Notes: generated by a model not told the origin, from the letters alone. A stretch of 64,000 nt of DNA from Hydra vulgaris (GCF_038396675.1 NC_088933.1:18743501-18807500), one strand, 5' to 3'; positions 12,311-23,885 are shown, counted from the stretch's first letter. A program made the numbers and translations.

Positions 12311-12965
12311 CCTAGCTACGCTTCTGCCTTAATCAATAAAGCAGTAAAAAAATACAGTCCGCATCGTTATTTGATAGTTATAAGAGTAAATAAAATTCCA
12401 ATTTTGCATTTTATTGCACTAAAGATACCTGAATGACATTACGATTGAATTAGCTTCAGGAATTTCCATTGAATGAAGGCCAATAAAATCTTCTTAAATT
12501 TGTAAACTGTCATTCACCCAGCAAAGAAAGATAACAAGTTGTTCAAAATCAAGACTGTCCTGAAGAGACTTTAAAGGAGGGTGTGTGTGTGTGTGACGTA
12601 TCTGTTTTATGCCAATTAAGGCCCAAAATTTCTTTTTGCCTAGGATCTGGAAGAAAAAAAAAAAAGTCCTCCTTAGCTGACATTTGCTGACTGCCAATTA
12701 TAGATCCAATTTTACCGACTCAAGTATCCAATATGCCGACTAGTAAATTTAGTCGAGTTGGAAGGGGGGGCAAGACACCCCTACGCCTCCCTCAGGAAGG
12801 CTCTGTTCAAGATTCAATGCATCGTTAATCTAATTTACCATGGTGGTAGATGAGATTAATTATACATCCTGCAAATTGGATTTTGATGAGATATTGAGCA
12901 TTATCCTATGTGATTACCTGAGAAAATTAGTTTAACAATTAACTAATTAAATAATTAATTAATAT
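12311..12965. other. No gene seen; short (TG)n
   Basis: Contains a short GTGTGTGTGTGTGTG run (12580-12594) and a G-rich patch (12763-12770). A minus-strand 67-codon frame (12494-12697) has no recognisable motif. Confidence 0.3.
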
Positions 12966-13194
<229 letters not shown>

Positions 13195-13196
13195 AC

Positions 13197-13373
13197 ACAC
13201 ACTAAAAAAAAAAGGAAATTTTAAGTAAGGTATAACTTTTTACCTTCTAAGGAGAAATATTTCTAACTTTATATCTTTACGGTAGAAAATTGTAGGAAAA
13301 ATCATTATTTTTAGTATAATTTTTTACCTCAGAAGGTACAAAACTATGGCAGAAAATTCTACTTTTTCTTTTA

Positions 13374-13377
<4 letters not shown>
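13197..13377. mobile_element. ~180-bp MITE between two (TA)n arrays
   Basis: Ends are inverted: CACACTAAAAAAAAAAGGAA (left) against TACTTTTTCTTTTAGTGTG (right), with internal inverted pairs TACCTTCTAAGG and CCTCAGAAGGTA. Both flanks are (TA)n, so a target duplication cannot be read. It encodes no protein. Confidence 0.7.
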
Positions 13378-13380
<3 letters not shown>

Positions 13381-13457
<77 letters not shown>

Positions 13458-13473
13458 GTATATATATATATAT
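13381..13473. repeat. (TA)n microsatellite
   Basis: Array with two CTG interruptions near its right end. It lies between the MITE and the TIR element that starts at 13478. Confidence 0.95.
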
Positions 13474-14139
13474 CTGTTGACCAAATCTGGAACAGCGGAC
13501 CTTAAATGGGAAATCACGTTTTTGTAGTTATTAACATATTTAAAAGATTATATTGAAATATTTAAATATTTATTTATATTTGAAAGAGCTTTAAAATAAG
13601 ACAAATTTCATTCGAATCGCCCAGTAATTGACCGAGTTAATATTATTTTTATAACGGTACATAAAATACCGAGTATTTTTCCGAAAAACACAGTTTAAGT
13701 TAAACTATAATAACTGTCAAGCAAATCATTAAACTATCATAAAAATTAAGTTTTTTTTTCGTATGTCTCTTTTCTACAATGCCTAGGCTGCAAAATAAGA
13801 CATTATTCATGAAAATATTCCAACAGTTATGTGAAAAATCTAAACTTTGCTTACTCTTAACATGCCAGAATTGACGCTATAGATTTAGCGGCAAAATTTA
13901 AAAGTTTATTATTTAAATCAAAATGCAATAACAATATTACTGATGCAATTATTGATATTTTTCAATTATTTTTAAAGAAAACCTTCAAAATAAATAAAAG
14001 TTGGTAATAAAAATAAAACATTAATTTAAAAATTTTTAATTTTAAAATTAATAAAAATACAAAAAATTAAAAAAAAAGTTTTTATTTTTTTATTTTTGTG
14101 TTAAAAGTTTAATGTAAAACTCAAACTAACTTTAATGTA

Positions 14140-14271
14140 TTACTCTGTAGGTTTTTGGCAGGTAAACTTTCCCCTTATTTTACTATTTCTATATCCAACA
14201 TCCCCACAAAATTCACATTTTGGTGGAGCACGAACAAGATTGATACTGCATTTGTCTGAGGTTTTGGGCAT
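14140..14271 (-). CDS. 43-aa ORF with Cys pairs inside the TIR element
   Basis: The frame reads MPKTSDKCSINLV..APPKCEFCGDVGY..GKFTCQKPTE and stops at 14140. The C-x2-C followed by a distant C resembles the C-terminal Cys-rich finger of some DDE transposases such as piggyBac. That parallel is weak: only this tail remains and no catalytic domain is present. It is probably the relic 3' end of the element's transposase rather than a working small gene. Confidence 0.35.
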   Translation of the reverse strand: MPKTSDKCSINLVRAPPKCEFCGDVGYRNSKIRGKFTCQKPTE

Positions 14272-14760
14272 TGCAAATCTTTAGAATTTTCGATAAAACA
14301 ACTTTCTAAAATCTATAGGCTATCACTGCAAACTCCAATTTGTTAGATTATAGTTAATTTGGGTCAGACCTATAATCAAAGTTCCCTAACCCTAGCCGGA
14401 ACCCCTAACCTTACCAATAACTATACAACAGTTTAATCAATCATCCATAACAACTATTATTACTATAATTAATAGGATGAAAGTAGGTCATTTAAAAGAT
14501 TAAAGACCACAAGACTTATAGACACGAGTATGGCATTCTGTAAACATTACACTGCATGTCACTGTGACTGCAACTATTTTGATAAAAAATAATAATTCAG
14601 TACTTACATCATTTTAGAAACAAAACTATACAACTTAGTTTATAACTTTATGGCATTTTAAATGATTTTATGAGTACTTACATCGACTGAAACTTTGTAA
14701 AAAAAGTTATTATTTTCTATACCATCTATAATTATAAATAACTAAGAAGAAGCCGAATGA

Positions 14761-14829
14761 CTGTAATGTTACTGAGCATCAACCTGTAATGTTACTGAGC
14801 ATCGACCTGTAATGTTACTGAGCATCAAC
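14761..14829. repeat. Tandem repeat, 3 x 23 bp
   Basis: Three back-to-back units CTGTAATGTTACTGAGCATC + RAC, with one substitution. Confidence 0.95.
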
Positions 14830-15365
14830 AATCAAAAATTTATATTCATAAAATTTAATTTGTTTTGTTAATATATATTTTAGTACTTATATCTATTTTA
14901 CATTTTCAAAATATAATTAATTTATAATTATAGTTCATAGTTTTCTTGTTATAAGAATCAACCACTTAAAGTTATTGTTAAACTAAAAAATATTTTAAAT
15001 ACCATACTATACCATACTATCCTTGAGATTTGGGTCATAATAGCGCATGAGTACATAACCTATTAAATCTGGCGACGTTATTCAACAGTAAACAGAACGA
15101 GACCTTATGTGGGTTATATGACTAAAACACGCTGTATCTCAAAACAACTTTTTCCATTTAAGGCCCCTTCCTCCAGATTTGGTCACACACACATATATAA
15201 GAAGAGTACACGGGAAAAACGGCAGAGTCATTAATTTAATGGTAAAATAAATTTTTAATCTTTCAGGATTGAATTAATTTACAAAAATTTAAAGTTTGTT
15301 TAAACCATTTAATTGTAAAGTTAATTTAAATTAACAATGTTAACTTAACTATTAAAATATCTTAA

Positions 15366-15401
15366 AGTAATTTTAACACAACTATTTGTGTTAAAATTAC
15401 T
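15366..15401. repeat. Perfect inverted duplication, 15-bp arms, 6-nt loop
   Basis: AGTAATTTTAACACA (15366-15380), loop ACTATT, exact inverse at 15387-15401. Confidence 0.85.
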
Positions 15402-15454
15402 AAAGTGATAAAATTTTAAATATATATGATTTGTTGATTATTTAATCAACTATT

Positions 15455-15671
15455 CGTCTAGTTTTTTTCCTCGAACATCAGCTCTTTGGAATTCGCTTCC
15501 TTCATCTTGCTTTCCTGATTCATATAATTTGCTATCTTTTAAGTCGTCCGTCAATCGTTATCTTGCTCTACAATCTTCATCTTTTCTCTTTCAGTAACTT
15601 CCAACTTTAATTAGTGGCTGCTTGCAGCCTTGTTGGAAGCGAAGATGTTTAAAAAAAAAAAAAAAAAAAAC
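15455..15671 (+). mobile_element. Non-LTR retrotransposon 3' end
   Basis: The plus frame reads FFPRTSALWNSLPSSCFPDS, typical of the C-terminal tail of a jockey/CR1-group reverse-transcriptase ORF, then SFKSSVNRYL. It is followed by a short 3' UTR (GTGGCTGCTTGCAGCCTTG) and a poly-A run at 15652-15670. The fragment is 5'-truncated, as is usual for LINE insertions. It probably belongs to the same LINE group as the endonuclease fragments at 20.6-21.8 and 36.9-37.7 kb (inference). Confidence 0.75.
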
Positions 15672-15935
15672 TTATATTACAAATTCTAATTTACAAATTT
15701 GCCGACTTTTCAAAAATGATCAGTCACGTTTTCGAAGTTTACTAGAATTTCTCTGTACACATTAAGTAAGGCTAATCTGACTTGTCTGTTTTTTACCCTT
15801 CGACATTACAATTTTTCATGAGAAAAATTGCATAAATGTCCAGTATAAGTGCAACTTTTTTTTCGAAACAATTGACTGAGCCCATTTGTTAGAGCGAACA
15901 CATATACAGCACATCCTAAAAACACAATAAAATCA

Positions 15936-15988
15936 CTTTCCTTAATGGATAATAACAAAACTTGCTTTTATTATTATCCATTAAGGAA

Positions 15989-15990
<2 letters not shown>
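15936..15990. repeat. Perfect inverted duplication, 20-bp arms, 15-nt loop
   Basis: CTTTCCTTAATGGATAATAA (15936-15955) and its exact inverse at 15971-15990, immediately before a (TA)n array. Confidence 0.9.
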
Positions 15991-16104
<114 letters not shown>

Positions 16105-16247
16105 GCGCAAGGGGCATGCAAATTATGCGGTCGCATAGGGCGTCAGCGTGGCAGGAGCACCTCGCTGGCCTAGCCAAACTTTTATTTATTTATTTTATTC
16201 TAATTTTGGTTTTAAAAAAAGTTCATATACTGTGTTGTTTACATAAT

Positions 16248-16545
16248 AGGGGCGCTAAAGTTTATACTAAACTGTTAATTTTTTACTTTTTTTCTCAGCA
16301 CTTCAATGAAAAAATTAATAGATCGAGAATAGTAATTAATTATTTGAAAGAATAAATTTGTGAGTTAATTGTATATTTAAATTACGTTTTTTTTTATGTT
16401 AAATGTTTATTGTAATAGTAAACTCACATTAGGGGCGCCGAATTTTATATTTTAAACTATTTTGAATGTATTCGCACTTCAATGAAAAAATAGTTATAGC
16501 AAAAAGTAGTAGTTTGCTAATCATTTGAAAGAATTTGTGTATCCT
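16248..16545. repeat. Diverged direct duplication (about 180-bp spacing)
   Basis: Two copies of AGGGGCGC..(A/T)-rich..TTAAACT..CACTTCAATGAAAAAAT..ATTTGAAAGAAT (starting at 16248 and 16431). No coding content; origin unknown. Confidence 0.6.
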
Positions 16546-17944
16546 CATGCCGGGAAAAAAAAACCTTCGGGTTTCTTTCATAGAAAACCCAAATCAGATA
16601 TGGATAGAGAAGACAAAAAACAAGTAAAGTCATTAGATTAAATTTTTTTTTAGATTGGAAAAGCAAGATCTTAACGATAATCAGCATCAATTCCAGGTAA
16701 GATATGTTATAAGAGTACATTTATAGCTATCAAGTTTGTTAACTTATACAAAATAATAATAAGTTAAAGAGATGATAGATTTTCCCTTACAGCTAGAAAA
16801 AACAACAACTTGTACTCTATGAGCATAAGACGTCAGGAAAAATTCAGTCTCTCTTGATGAAGCAATTGAAGCTGAATCTTTTTTTTGTACAACAGCGCTT
16901 TAATTTACAACCAAGTACCAGTATGAGTACGTCAATTTCATTTTTATTAAAGGTTTAATCTTTTCTTTAAAAAAAATTGTATAAAATTACAGTACAAAGT
17001 CTTACTTTAAAAAACTTCAGAGCATCAGATAACATTTTCTTGAACTTGTTCTGGTCTTAGATATATCTAGGCAAAGGTTGAGAGCTTGCTTGTTAGACGA
17101 GGTTTTAAAAAAAGAACATTCTTACAAAATATGGGTGACCAAGGTTATGATAATAGATTACACGTAAAGGGAAAGAACAATTAGGTTGACGTACAATAAA
17201 AGATTCTTGCCCTAAATCCACTAGCTTTTTTCGTTCCTTGTGAAAGCCATTCACTAAACCTTGTTTTCAATGATGCAGCATTTTTCTGCACTTTAGCTGT
17301 TAACTTTTTTAGCAGCATTCAGGAGGTTTATAACTTTTTTTTCTGAATCAACCCATATATGGAGTATATTAACAAATCATATTACCAATTTGACTGTTAA
17401 TCCTCTAAGTGAAACTCGTTGGGAGAGCAGGATAGATATCCTTGAATCTTTGTGATACCATATTGATAAGATTTATGACACTGTCTATGAATCCACATTA
17501 GATTCCAAGATTGATGCTTTTAGAAAATGTACCGCTAAGGAAATTGCCAAGAAAATTACAGATTTCTTCTAAAATTCTTCTGCTCTTTGGTCTCTTGGTA
17601 TAATCTCGTCTCGTTCAAATTTAATTTAGTAAGCAAAACACTTAACTGTTAATCTGCAGAGCACTTTGAAACTTGTTGAAAGTGCCGAGACTTTTTGGAG
17701 AACATGAGATCGGAAAATGGGCTGTATAGTGTTATTACATATGCCACGGAACTAACCAAATAACTGGACATCTAAAGCCAAATAACTGGACATCGATCTA
17801 AAGTTCTCTGATGAAGTTATGGTCAGGTCAAAAAGAACAAAAAGCAATTTCACTATGAAGGTAAAGATAAATCTGCGTAGTCGGCAATGGAGTCTTTTAA
17901 AGTAAATTTCTATTTTGTAGTTTTAGACGCTGCTATTAATTCTT

Positions 17945-17946
<2 letters not shown>

Positions 17947-17981
<35 letters not shown>

Positions 17982-18120
17982 TTTCTTTAGGTGCCCCAAG
18001 AAGTCCTAACGGTCTTATCACAGAGCACCGCGGAAGTGCATTTGACCAGGAAGTTCACGCCTTCGAACCTGGATCTCCTGCTTTGATAGCAAGCGCTCTA
18101 ACCACTGCGCCACGGCCGCA
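17947..18120 (-). mobile_element. tRNA-derived SINE, family A, internal deletion
   Basis: Read on the minus strand it starts TGCGGCCGTGGCGCAGTGGT, carries an A-box-like TGGCGCAGTGGTTAGAGC and a B-box-like GGTTCGAA, and ends in the family tail GGGGCACCTAAAGAAAC and a long poly-A (poly-T 17947-17980 on plus). Compared with the copy at 20278-20478 it lacks about 40 bp before the B box. It is nested inside the hAT pseudogene, so it inserted later. Confidence 0.9.
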
Positions 18121-18505
18121 CAATTCTAAATCTCAGAAAAATTTGAACAGATTGAAAATCACAGCAAACATTTCGAATACCTCTATAACATGAAAAATTT
18201 TAAAAAATGTGAAAAAGATGCAGTTAAAGAAAAATGCAAAAAACTACACTCCGTTTTGGCAGCTGATGGCAAGAGTGACGTCAATAGGAATGAACTGTTT
18301 GATGAAATTGTAATTGTAACTCTAATGTTGCTAAAAGATAGCAGTCCCAAAACAACATTATTATTGGCAACATTGTCAAAACTATTTGGTTGACATCATT
18401 CCTAAGTAGCATTTCCTTTAGCATTGAAAATTTTGCTATTGCTCCTGGTACCATTGACCAGCGAAGAAAGGAGTTTTTCCAAACTAAAAATGTTCAAAAA
18501 TCACC

Positions 18506-18566
18506 TTCGATTGACTCTTTCTCAGGACCGCCAATATAGGCGGTCCATGAGAAAGAGTCAATCGAA
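18506..18566. repeat. Inverted duplication, 27-bp arms, 6-nt loop
   Basis: TTCGATTGACTCTTTCTCAG..ACCGCC (18506-18532), loop AATATA, inverse at 18539-18566 with one extra A. It replaces the expected C-terminal end of the hAT transposase. Confidence 0.9.
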
Positions 18567-18616
18567 TAAAGCAATTTAACTATTTATTAAGATATTATGT
18601 TTTTATTGTATTTTAC

Positions 18617-18805
18617 ACAGCGAAAAATCTAACGCTAACATAACGATTACATAACGGTAAATTAAAAGTTTGGCGTTATGTTTACCGTTATATTAGTAAT
18701 AAATATGTCTAAAGCGTTATGTTGGCCAAAGTTATTTGTATATTTGTATATAAATGTAAGGCGTTATGTTTAACCGTTATGTTTTCCGTTATGTTGGTTG
18801 GAAAT
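18617..18805. repeat. CGTTATG/CATAACG motif cluster
   Basis: About eight copies of CATAACG or its inverse in 190 bp, with CTAACATAACG near the left edge and CGTTATGTTGG at the right edge. Looks like a small non-autonomous inverted-repeat element. The flanking 18806-19300 shows nothing recognisable. Confidence 0.55.
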
Positions 18806-19303
18806 ATGTCATCACATAATAATATGACATCATAAAAGTATTTGTAAAAAAAGCGCGAGTTAAAAGAATCTTTGAAAATTAATTAATTGTTGCAGTTAAA
18901 CAATTTGATCAGAAGGTGTTATTAATTGTTAATGAAAATTTGAATTTAACTCTGATGCAGATTCTTTGTCCCAGTCTCTTTTAGGCGAACTGCTTGAGCA
19001 TAAAAAATTTAACAGTTTAGCAAAGTTAAAATAGTTAGCAAAAGCATAAAAAAGGAAAGTTTCATAATCAATAAAAGATTAAAAATCTAAGTTTAAATTT
19101 TATTAATATCCTATCAAATGACAGCGGAAAAATCTACCTAAAAACCGAATGTATGAAAGAAAAAGCAATCTTCTATTGTTGAGCTGTTCTTAATAAAATT
19201 CATTAGAATAAACGCCCCAATATTCCCCTACACTATTGGAGCCTTCAAAACACGCAGCGTAGTCTCTTTATAACTATTTTTATTTGTGACTCTTTTCCAA
19301 TTT

Positions 19304-19306
<3 letters not shown>

Positions 19307-19388
<82 letters not shown>
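19307..19388. repeat. (TA)n microsatellite
   Basis: Pure TA array ending at the start of a LINE fragment. Confidence 0.95.
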
Positions 19389-19391
<3 letters not shown>

Positions 19392-20112
19392 AATTAAAAA
19401 ACTTTATAGTAAACAAAACACCCATGCAGGATTGTATTTGGTGCACGCAGAACTTTTCATTGCGAACCTCTTTTAAGGAAGCTTGGTGCCCTAAGTATCT
19501 ATAAACTTAATATACACCAAGTTCTACAATTCATGTTTAAAATAAAACATGGGCTTTCTCCTAATGTATTTCACTCTTACTTTAGTGAAATCTCGCACAA
19601 GTATCCTACTAAATTTTTAATTAACAACTTAGTTGTACCAAAACTAATTTAAAACCAAGTTCTTACCAAATTCATTACTTTGAAACACTTTTCAAAGTTT
19701 ATTACAAAAAAAATAATATTCAAAACCTCTCTTTGGAACAATTCAGGAAAGAATCTGAGAGTCTCTTATTACAAAATGACTTTGATTTAAAATATCTCTT
19801 TTAAAATAAATAATATAAATTATCTGAAAAAATAGTTATTGACACTACTTCTCTTTTGTTGCAGTTTTATTTTTATTTATTTTTTTTGTTAAAAACTTTA
19901 ATACTTTTATGTTGTTGTTAATCTTTGATATATTGCGTTATATTTCAAGACTAATATTTATATTATATTTATATTTATATTGTAACTAACGTGTGTAAAA
20001 TTCTTATTACGTACTTAGCTACTTTTCTTTTTTGTATATAAACTGACGATTTTTTCAATGTAAATGGGGCTCGATAATAAGACAGTTTATGTGTTCTGCT
20101 TGCTCCAGCTCT
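19389..20112 (+). mobile_element. Non-LTR retrotransposon 3' fragment
   Basis: The frame reads FHCEPLLRKLGALSIYKLNI, then LQFMFKIKHGLSPNVFHSYF, the thumb/C-terminal part of a LINE reverse transcriptase, with stops downstream near 19650. The 3' UTR (TAAATGGGGCTCGATAATAA..CTTGCTCCAG) matches the end of the second copy at 58020-59040. 5' truncation is typical. It encodes nothing functional. Confidence 0.75.
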
Positions 20113-20182
20113 CTTATTTATTAACACGATTTATTTCATTGTAAAAATTAATATACGGCAAATAATAATAATTAAAAAATAT

Positions 20183-20190
20183 ATATATAT

Positions 20191-20277
<87 letters not shown>
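20183..20277. repeat. (TA)n microsatellite
   Basis: TA array abutting the poly-A tail side of the SINE at 20278. Confidence 0.95.
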
Positions 20278-20596
<319 letters not shown>

Positions 20597-20619
20597 GTAA
20601 GATGTGATTAGTAGATCTA

Positions 20620-21784
20620 AGAGAGGAGATTGATGAAAAATTCGGGAGCCTATTTTAGAGATAAAATACGAAATTTTGTGACCTGAGAATAACGGGCTTT
20701 GGCGTTAGACAAACCTTTTTACAATGGGTTCTAGCAATAGTAAAAAGACGTCTGTTTCTGGATAATTGTTTTGGTGATAGATATAGAAGTAATGGTTATG
20801 ATTGGAAATTGCAGCAGCACAATGAGAGGAAAACTATAGAGAAGAGTGATGCTTGACTTGGAATTGTCGAGATAGAAAAAAGATTCCATGCCAGCCTGAG
20901 TCCAAAAAGTTACATAAGAAGCACATTTGTCAACAGTAAGATGAAAGATTTCTACCAAAGGGCCATCACGAAGAAAATTGCGGAAAGAGTACCAGTCAGC
21001 TTTCGATACTTGTAAGAGATACGATGATAGCGGATTCTGATGATGAAGAAGAATTAGATAACAGTTTTAGAGAGATCAAACCGTAATCAACAACACCTAA
21101 GAGTGAATGTGAAAAATCTGAGCACTGACTAAGATCAGAAACAAGACATAAGTCGAGTTGAGAAGGTAAATAATTCGAATTGTCTGGCAAACGAATTGGA
21201 AAATGGCTATTTGTGTTTGAGATTGAGAAAGGCAAAAGTTACGGGCTTGAACACCTTTAGAGTCACTGGAACCAAGCCATTCAGTATGATGAGCATTAAA
21301 GTTACCAACAACAACAATATTGGCTGAAGAATAAATAGAAAGAGTTTGGTCAAATTGATCAGAAATAACATCAAAAAAAGTGCAGTCTTTAGATAAAGGA
21401 GAGCAACATAAAACAAAAATAAAGATGATAGAGTGAAGTGGTGCTAAATGAAAGCACATAAAATAATACTCTGTGGATTCACACCGTGTTTCCCGACAAA
21501 TGAGTGAATTCTTACTAATGTAAATGCCCGGGCCAAGCATGTGACTATTGGAATCTTTACGAACTAAAGAAAGATAACCACCATTAATAAGATCACAAGA
21601 TAAGACAGCTAAGCTCAAATTAGTCTCACAAATAGCAGGTAGGTCTGGTGATCTTTGTAAGAGATTAGACTTAGCAGAAGAAAAGTTGCTTCAAATACCA
21701 CAGATATTAGTGAATGATAGGTTTAGAGAACTTGGTGATGACCATGGTTTTTTGTGTTTTATAGTTTTTGAAACTTTAGTCATT
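20620..21784 (-). pseudogene. LINE AP-endonuclease and linker fragment
   Basis: Reading leftward from about 21784 the minus strand encodes the 5' half of a jockey/CR1-group ORF2. It has an NLSFTNICGI start region (21690-21720), PDLPAICETNLSLAVLS (21590-21640), then VVVGNFNAHHTEWLGSSDSK (about 21260-21320; family G-D-FNAHH), LPSQLDLCLVSDLSQ (21120-21165), and GVVDYGLISLKL (21050-21090) replacing the usual SDH motif. The linker VEIFHLTVDKCASYVTFWTQ (about 20895-20955) follows. EN domains of this type nick target DNA. The changed motifs (GDFN to GNFN, SDH to VDY), stops and frameshifts near 21200, 21000 and 20730 indicate a dead copy, and the RT domain is missing. Confidence 0.82.
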
Positions 21785-22242
21785 ATTTAAATTGATTAAA
21801 GAACATGACTAAAAGTACAGATAGTACTCAGTACACTATTTAATAATCCAAGCAATATGAAAATACGAACTAATCAGAACTTTTTATATCGGATTTTGGC
21901 AAATTTAGAATTAATGCTACTTTTTGATTCTTTTTACCCACTGTGCAATGGTAATACACCTCTGGTCATTTTTATTGAATTTTAAATTTTAAAATCGTGA
22001 AAACATAGTAAACATTCAATTTCCTGAATTTTAAAGAATATTAAAACGGCTATAAAAAGAATATTAAAACGGCTATAATATTATCGGACGCTGCAACATG
22101 TTTTTAAAAATATGTAAATGTCACATCCAACAATACCTTACAAAGCCAAAAAGCTAAAACAAAAATCTTTGAGGAGCACTTTTTTTATTCTATTGGTAAT
22201 TCCCTGCATATATGATATATACTTTTATAGAATAAGATCTAT
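21785..22242. other. No gene seen
   Basis: AT-rich; GAATATTAAAACGGCTATAA is duplicated at about 22037-22080. Confidence 0.3.
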
Positions 22243-22388
22243 TCATGGCGTGCTTTATAACAGGCCTATTCACCGTGCGGATGACGTCATAAACTAGAGG
22301 CGAACATTTTGTATTTCCTCTTAACATTGAGTCAAAGTGCTCGCAAAATTATTTAGTCAATTTTTAAATTTTTTAATTTACTTTGTAA

Positions 22389-22626
22389 TTAACATAGGTC
22401 GTAAATACGGTGTCACGAATTGCAACGGCAATTTTGATAAAAGTTTTAAAGAAAAAACTTTTCGTCTTCCTCGAACACCAAAAGAAAGAAAAAATGGTTG
22501 GCTGTTATACAAAGAGACAACATACCTGATAAGAAAGACACCGTTGTTTGTGAAAGGCAATGGCTTGTTGCCAGTGTCTTGTTTGATACGTTTCGACAAA
22601 AGATTATGGCAAAGAAAGACCATGTG
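22389..22626 (+). pseudogene. THAP zinc-finger DNA-binding domain relic
   Basis: The frame reads VTNCNGNFDKSFKEKTFRLP (C plus the conserved FRLP), RTPKERKNGWLL, KTPLFVKGNGLLP. A THAP domain needs C2-CH zinc ligands and an AVPTIF-like box. Here the first Cys is replaced (GRKYG where CC or C-V is expected), the CERH ligand pair reads FVKGN, and the W is shifted (NGWLL), so the fold is lost. It sits just inside the left TIR, as in P-like transposases, whose THAP binds the element ends. It ends with a stop at 22625-22627. Confidence 0.7.
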
Positions 22627-23229
22627 AAGAATTAGGCAAAAGATTATCGCAAAAAAAGGCCATCCTCCATCTATGTTTAAGTGTGTAAAACCAAGTTTAA
22701 TAACGTAACCATCTGGTTGTCCTAGAACAACTTCAAGATCACGAGTTGTCTGCTTTCAATTTAAAAGATGTTATGAAATCTTTTAATGATCTGAAAAAAA
22801 GCATAGAAAACTAAAAATATTTGCAATAATTATATCACTGAAAAGTCACAGGAACTTGAATTTTTTGTTAATAAAGAAAAATAGTTTCCAAATGGTCTCA
22901 TATTGTAGCATTGCATAAATTAGAAATCAAATCAAATAACTAAAATGTTTAAACTTACAGATGTTGCTGTGTTCCCAAAACCAATTGAAAGGCTATTTTC
23001 TCTTCTGGTGATTTTAATCTTCAAAAGCTGTTAGAACTCGGAAAGATGGCTAAGCAAATATGCTCTTTCCAATAGTTTGGAAAACTGAGACAGGGATCAG
23101 GAGGTATATATTTTATTACTGTTTAACAAATACGAGAGAAAGTGGGTATTATAAAAACAAAATTACTTTTGCAATTAGACAAATATGGTGTTGATCTTGA
23201 TTTTCATGAACATCAGGTCATGCTTGAGA

Positions 23230-23553
23230 AAGATGGGAGTTTTACTTAAATGAAGAAATATTTTTGATATTTGATAATTTTACCAGAATTAGAAAATATA
23301 TTATCTATAGATGTCAAAATAGTTTACATAACTGGTTATATTGTCCGAAATGACAAAGACTCATTTTTATTATGGGAAATTTAGAGATTTTACTGAGGAA
23401 ATCAATCGTGGAGGTTTAACTATACCTGGTGATTTAGTATGTCAATGGGTAATATATTGCTATATTATGTTTCGTGAAGTAGCTGATAATACATGTGTAT
23501 CTTCTATGTGCAATCTAATGATGCTTGTATCAGAATCCTATCAATTGAATTGA
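23230..23553 (+). pseudogene. P-element/THAP9-like transposase C-terminal relic
   Basis: One frame carries VKIVYITGYIVRNDKDSFLL (23311-23370, the family's Y-I-x-GYI block). Another has FTEEINRGGLTIPGDLVCQW then VIYCYIMFREVADN (23387-23490), matching the conserved E-x-NRGGL segment near the C-terminus of THAP9-type transposases. A frameshift near 23370 separates them. The catalytic core between 22630 and 23230 cannot be read. Confidence 0.7.
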
Positions 23554-23885
23554 ACAGAATTTTACACTTTCAAATATATATATTCAAATAAAGAACAAGT
23601 GTTACACTTTCAAATATTTTTTTTTAGAACTATTGTAAATATATTCTCCAAGGTCTGAAAAAATTTAACAGTTCAATTTAACATAATAGAATAAAAGAAA
23701 AAAGTAGTATTATTTTTTAATATATTTTTAATACATTTTTTGTTATTTACTTTTATTTCTTCCTTAAAAATTAATTTTTATGTTTAGTTCAGGTTATTTT
23801 TTCTGTATTTTTTGTTTAAAAAAACTCGCCTCAGCCTATGACGTCATCCGCACTCTGTTTAGGCCTGTTATAAAATACGCCATGG

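Larger units (their letters stand above)
13478..15185. mobile_element. 1.7-kb TIR DNA transposon, internally decayed
   Basis: The left end TGACCAAATCTGGAACAGCG..CCTTAAATGGGAAA is mirrored at the right end by TTTCCATTTAAGGCCCC..TCCAGATTTGGTCA (15151-15185), giving imperfect inverted repeats of about 35 bp. The left end abuts a (TA)n array and the right end is followed by CACACACATATATA. The interior is AT-rich with a single short minus-strand frame (14140-14271). Superfamily is unassigned. Confidence 0.65.
17080..18566 (+). pseudogene. hAT transposase (ZMYM1-like), split by a SINE
   Basis: Plus-strand blocks follow hAT order: MGDQGYDN (17130-17155, first Asp region), ALNPLAFF..VPC.SH.LNLVFNDAA (17208-17280, with frame changes), SSIQEVYNFFSESTHIWSIL (17312-17370), NPLSETRWESRIDILESL (17400-17450), then after the SINE MKNFKKCEKDAVKEKCKKL (18190-18250). 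The dimerisation region FPLALKILLLLLVPLTSEERSFSKLKMFK lies at 18411-18500, where S-EERSFS carries the terminal Glu. Many frameshifts and stops are present. Homology stops at LSQDR, exactly where an inverted duplication begins (18506). Known role of the family: cut-and-paste transposition with 8-bp target duplications. Confidence 0.75.
22243..23885 (+). mobile_element. THAP-domain (P-element-like) DNA transposon, decayed
   Basis: About 60-bp inverted ends: TCATGGCGTGCTTTATAACA..GGCCTATTCACCGTGCGGATGACGTCAT (22243-22290) against ATGACGTCATCCGCACTCTG..TTATAAAATACGCCATGG (23838-23884), extending through the GAGGCGA / TCGCCTC pair. The interior carries a THAP zinc-finger relic and a P-transposase C-terminal relic in the same order and strand. 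P-type elements make 8-bp target duplications; none is clear here. Confidence 0.75.

Noticed and set aside
14761-14829. CRISPR-like array
   Set aside because: Three contiguous 23-bp units without spacers, in eukaryotic DNA: an ordinary tandem repeat.
18061-18120. tRNA gene on the minus strand
   Set aside because: The A and B boxes belong to a SINE head: no complete cloverleaf or acceptor stem, a poly-A tail, and sister copies with the same tail at 10.6 and 20.3 kb.
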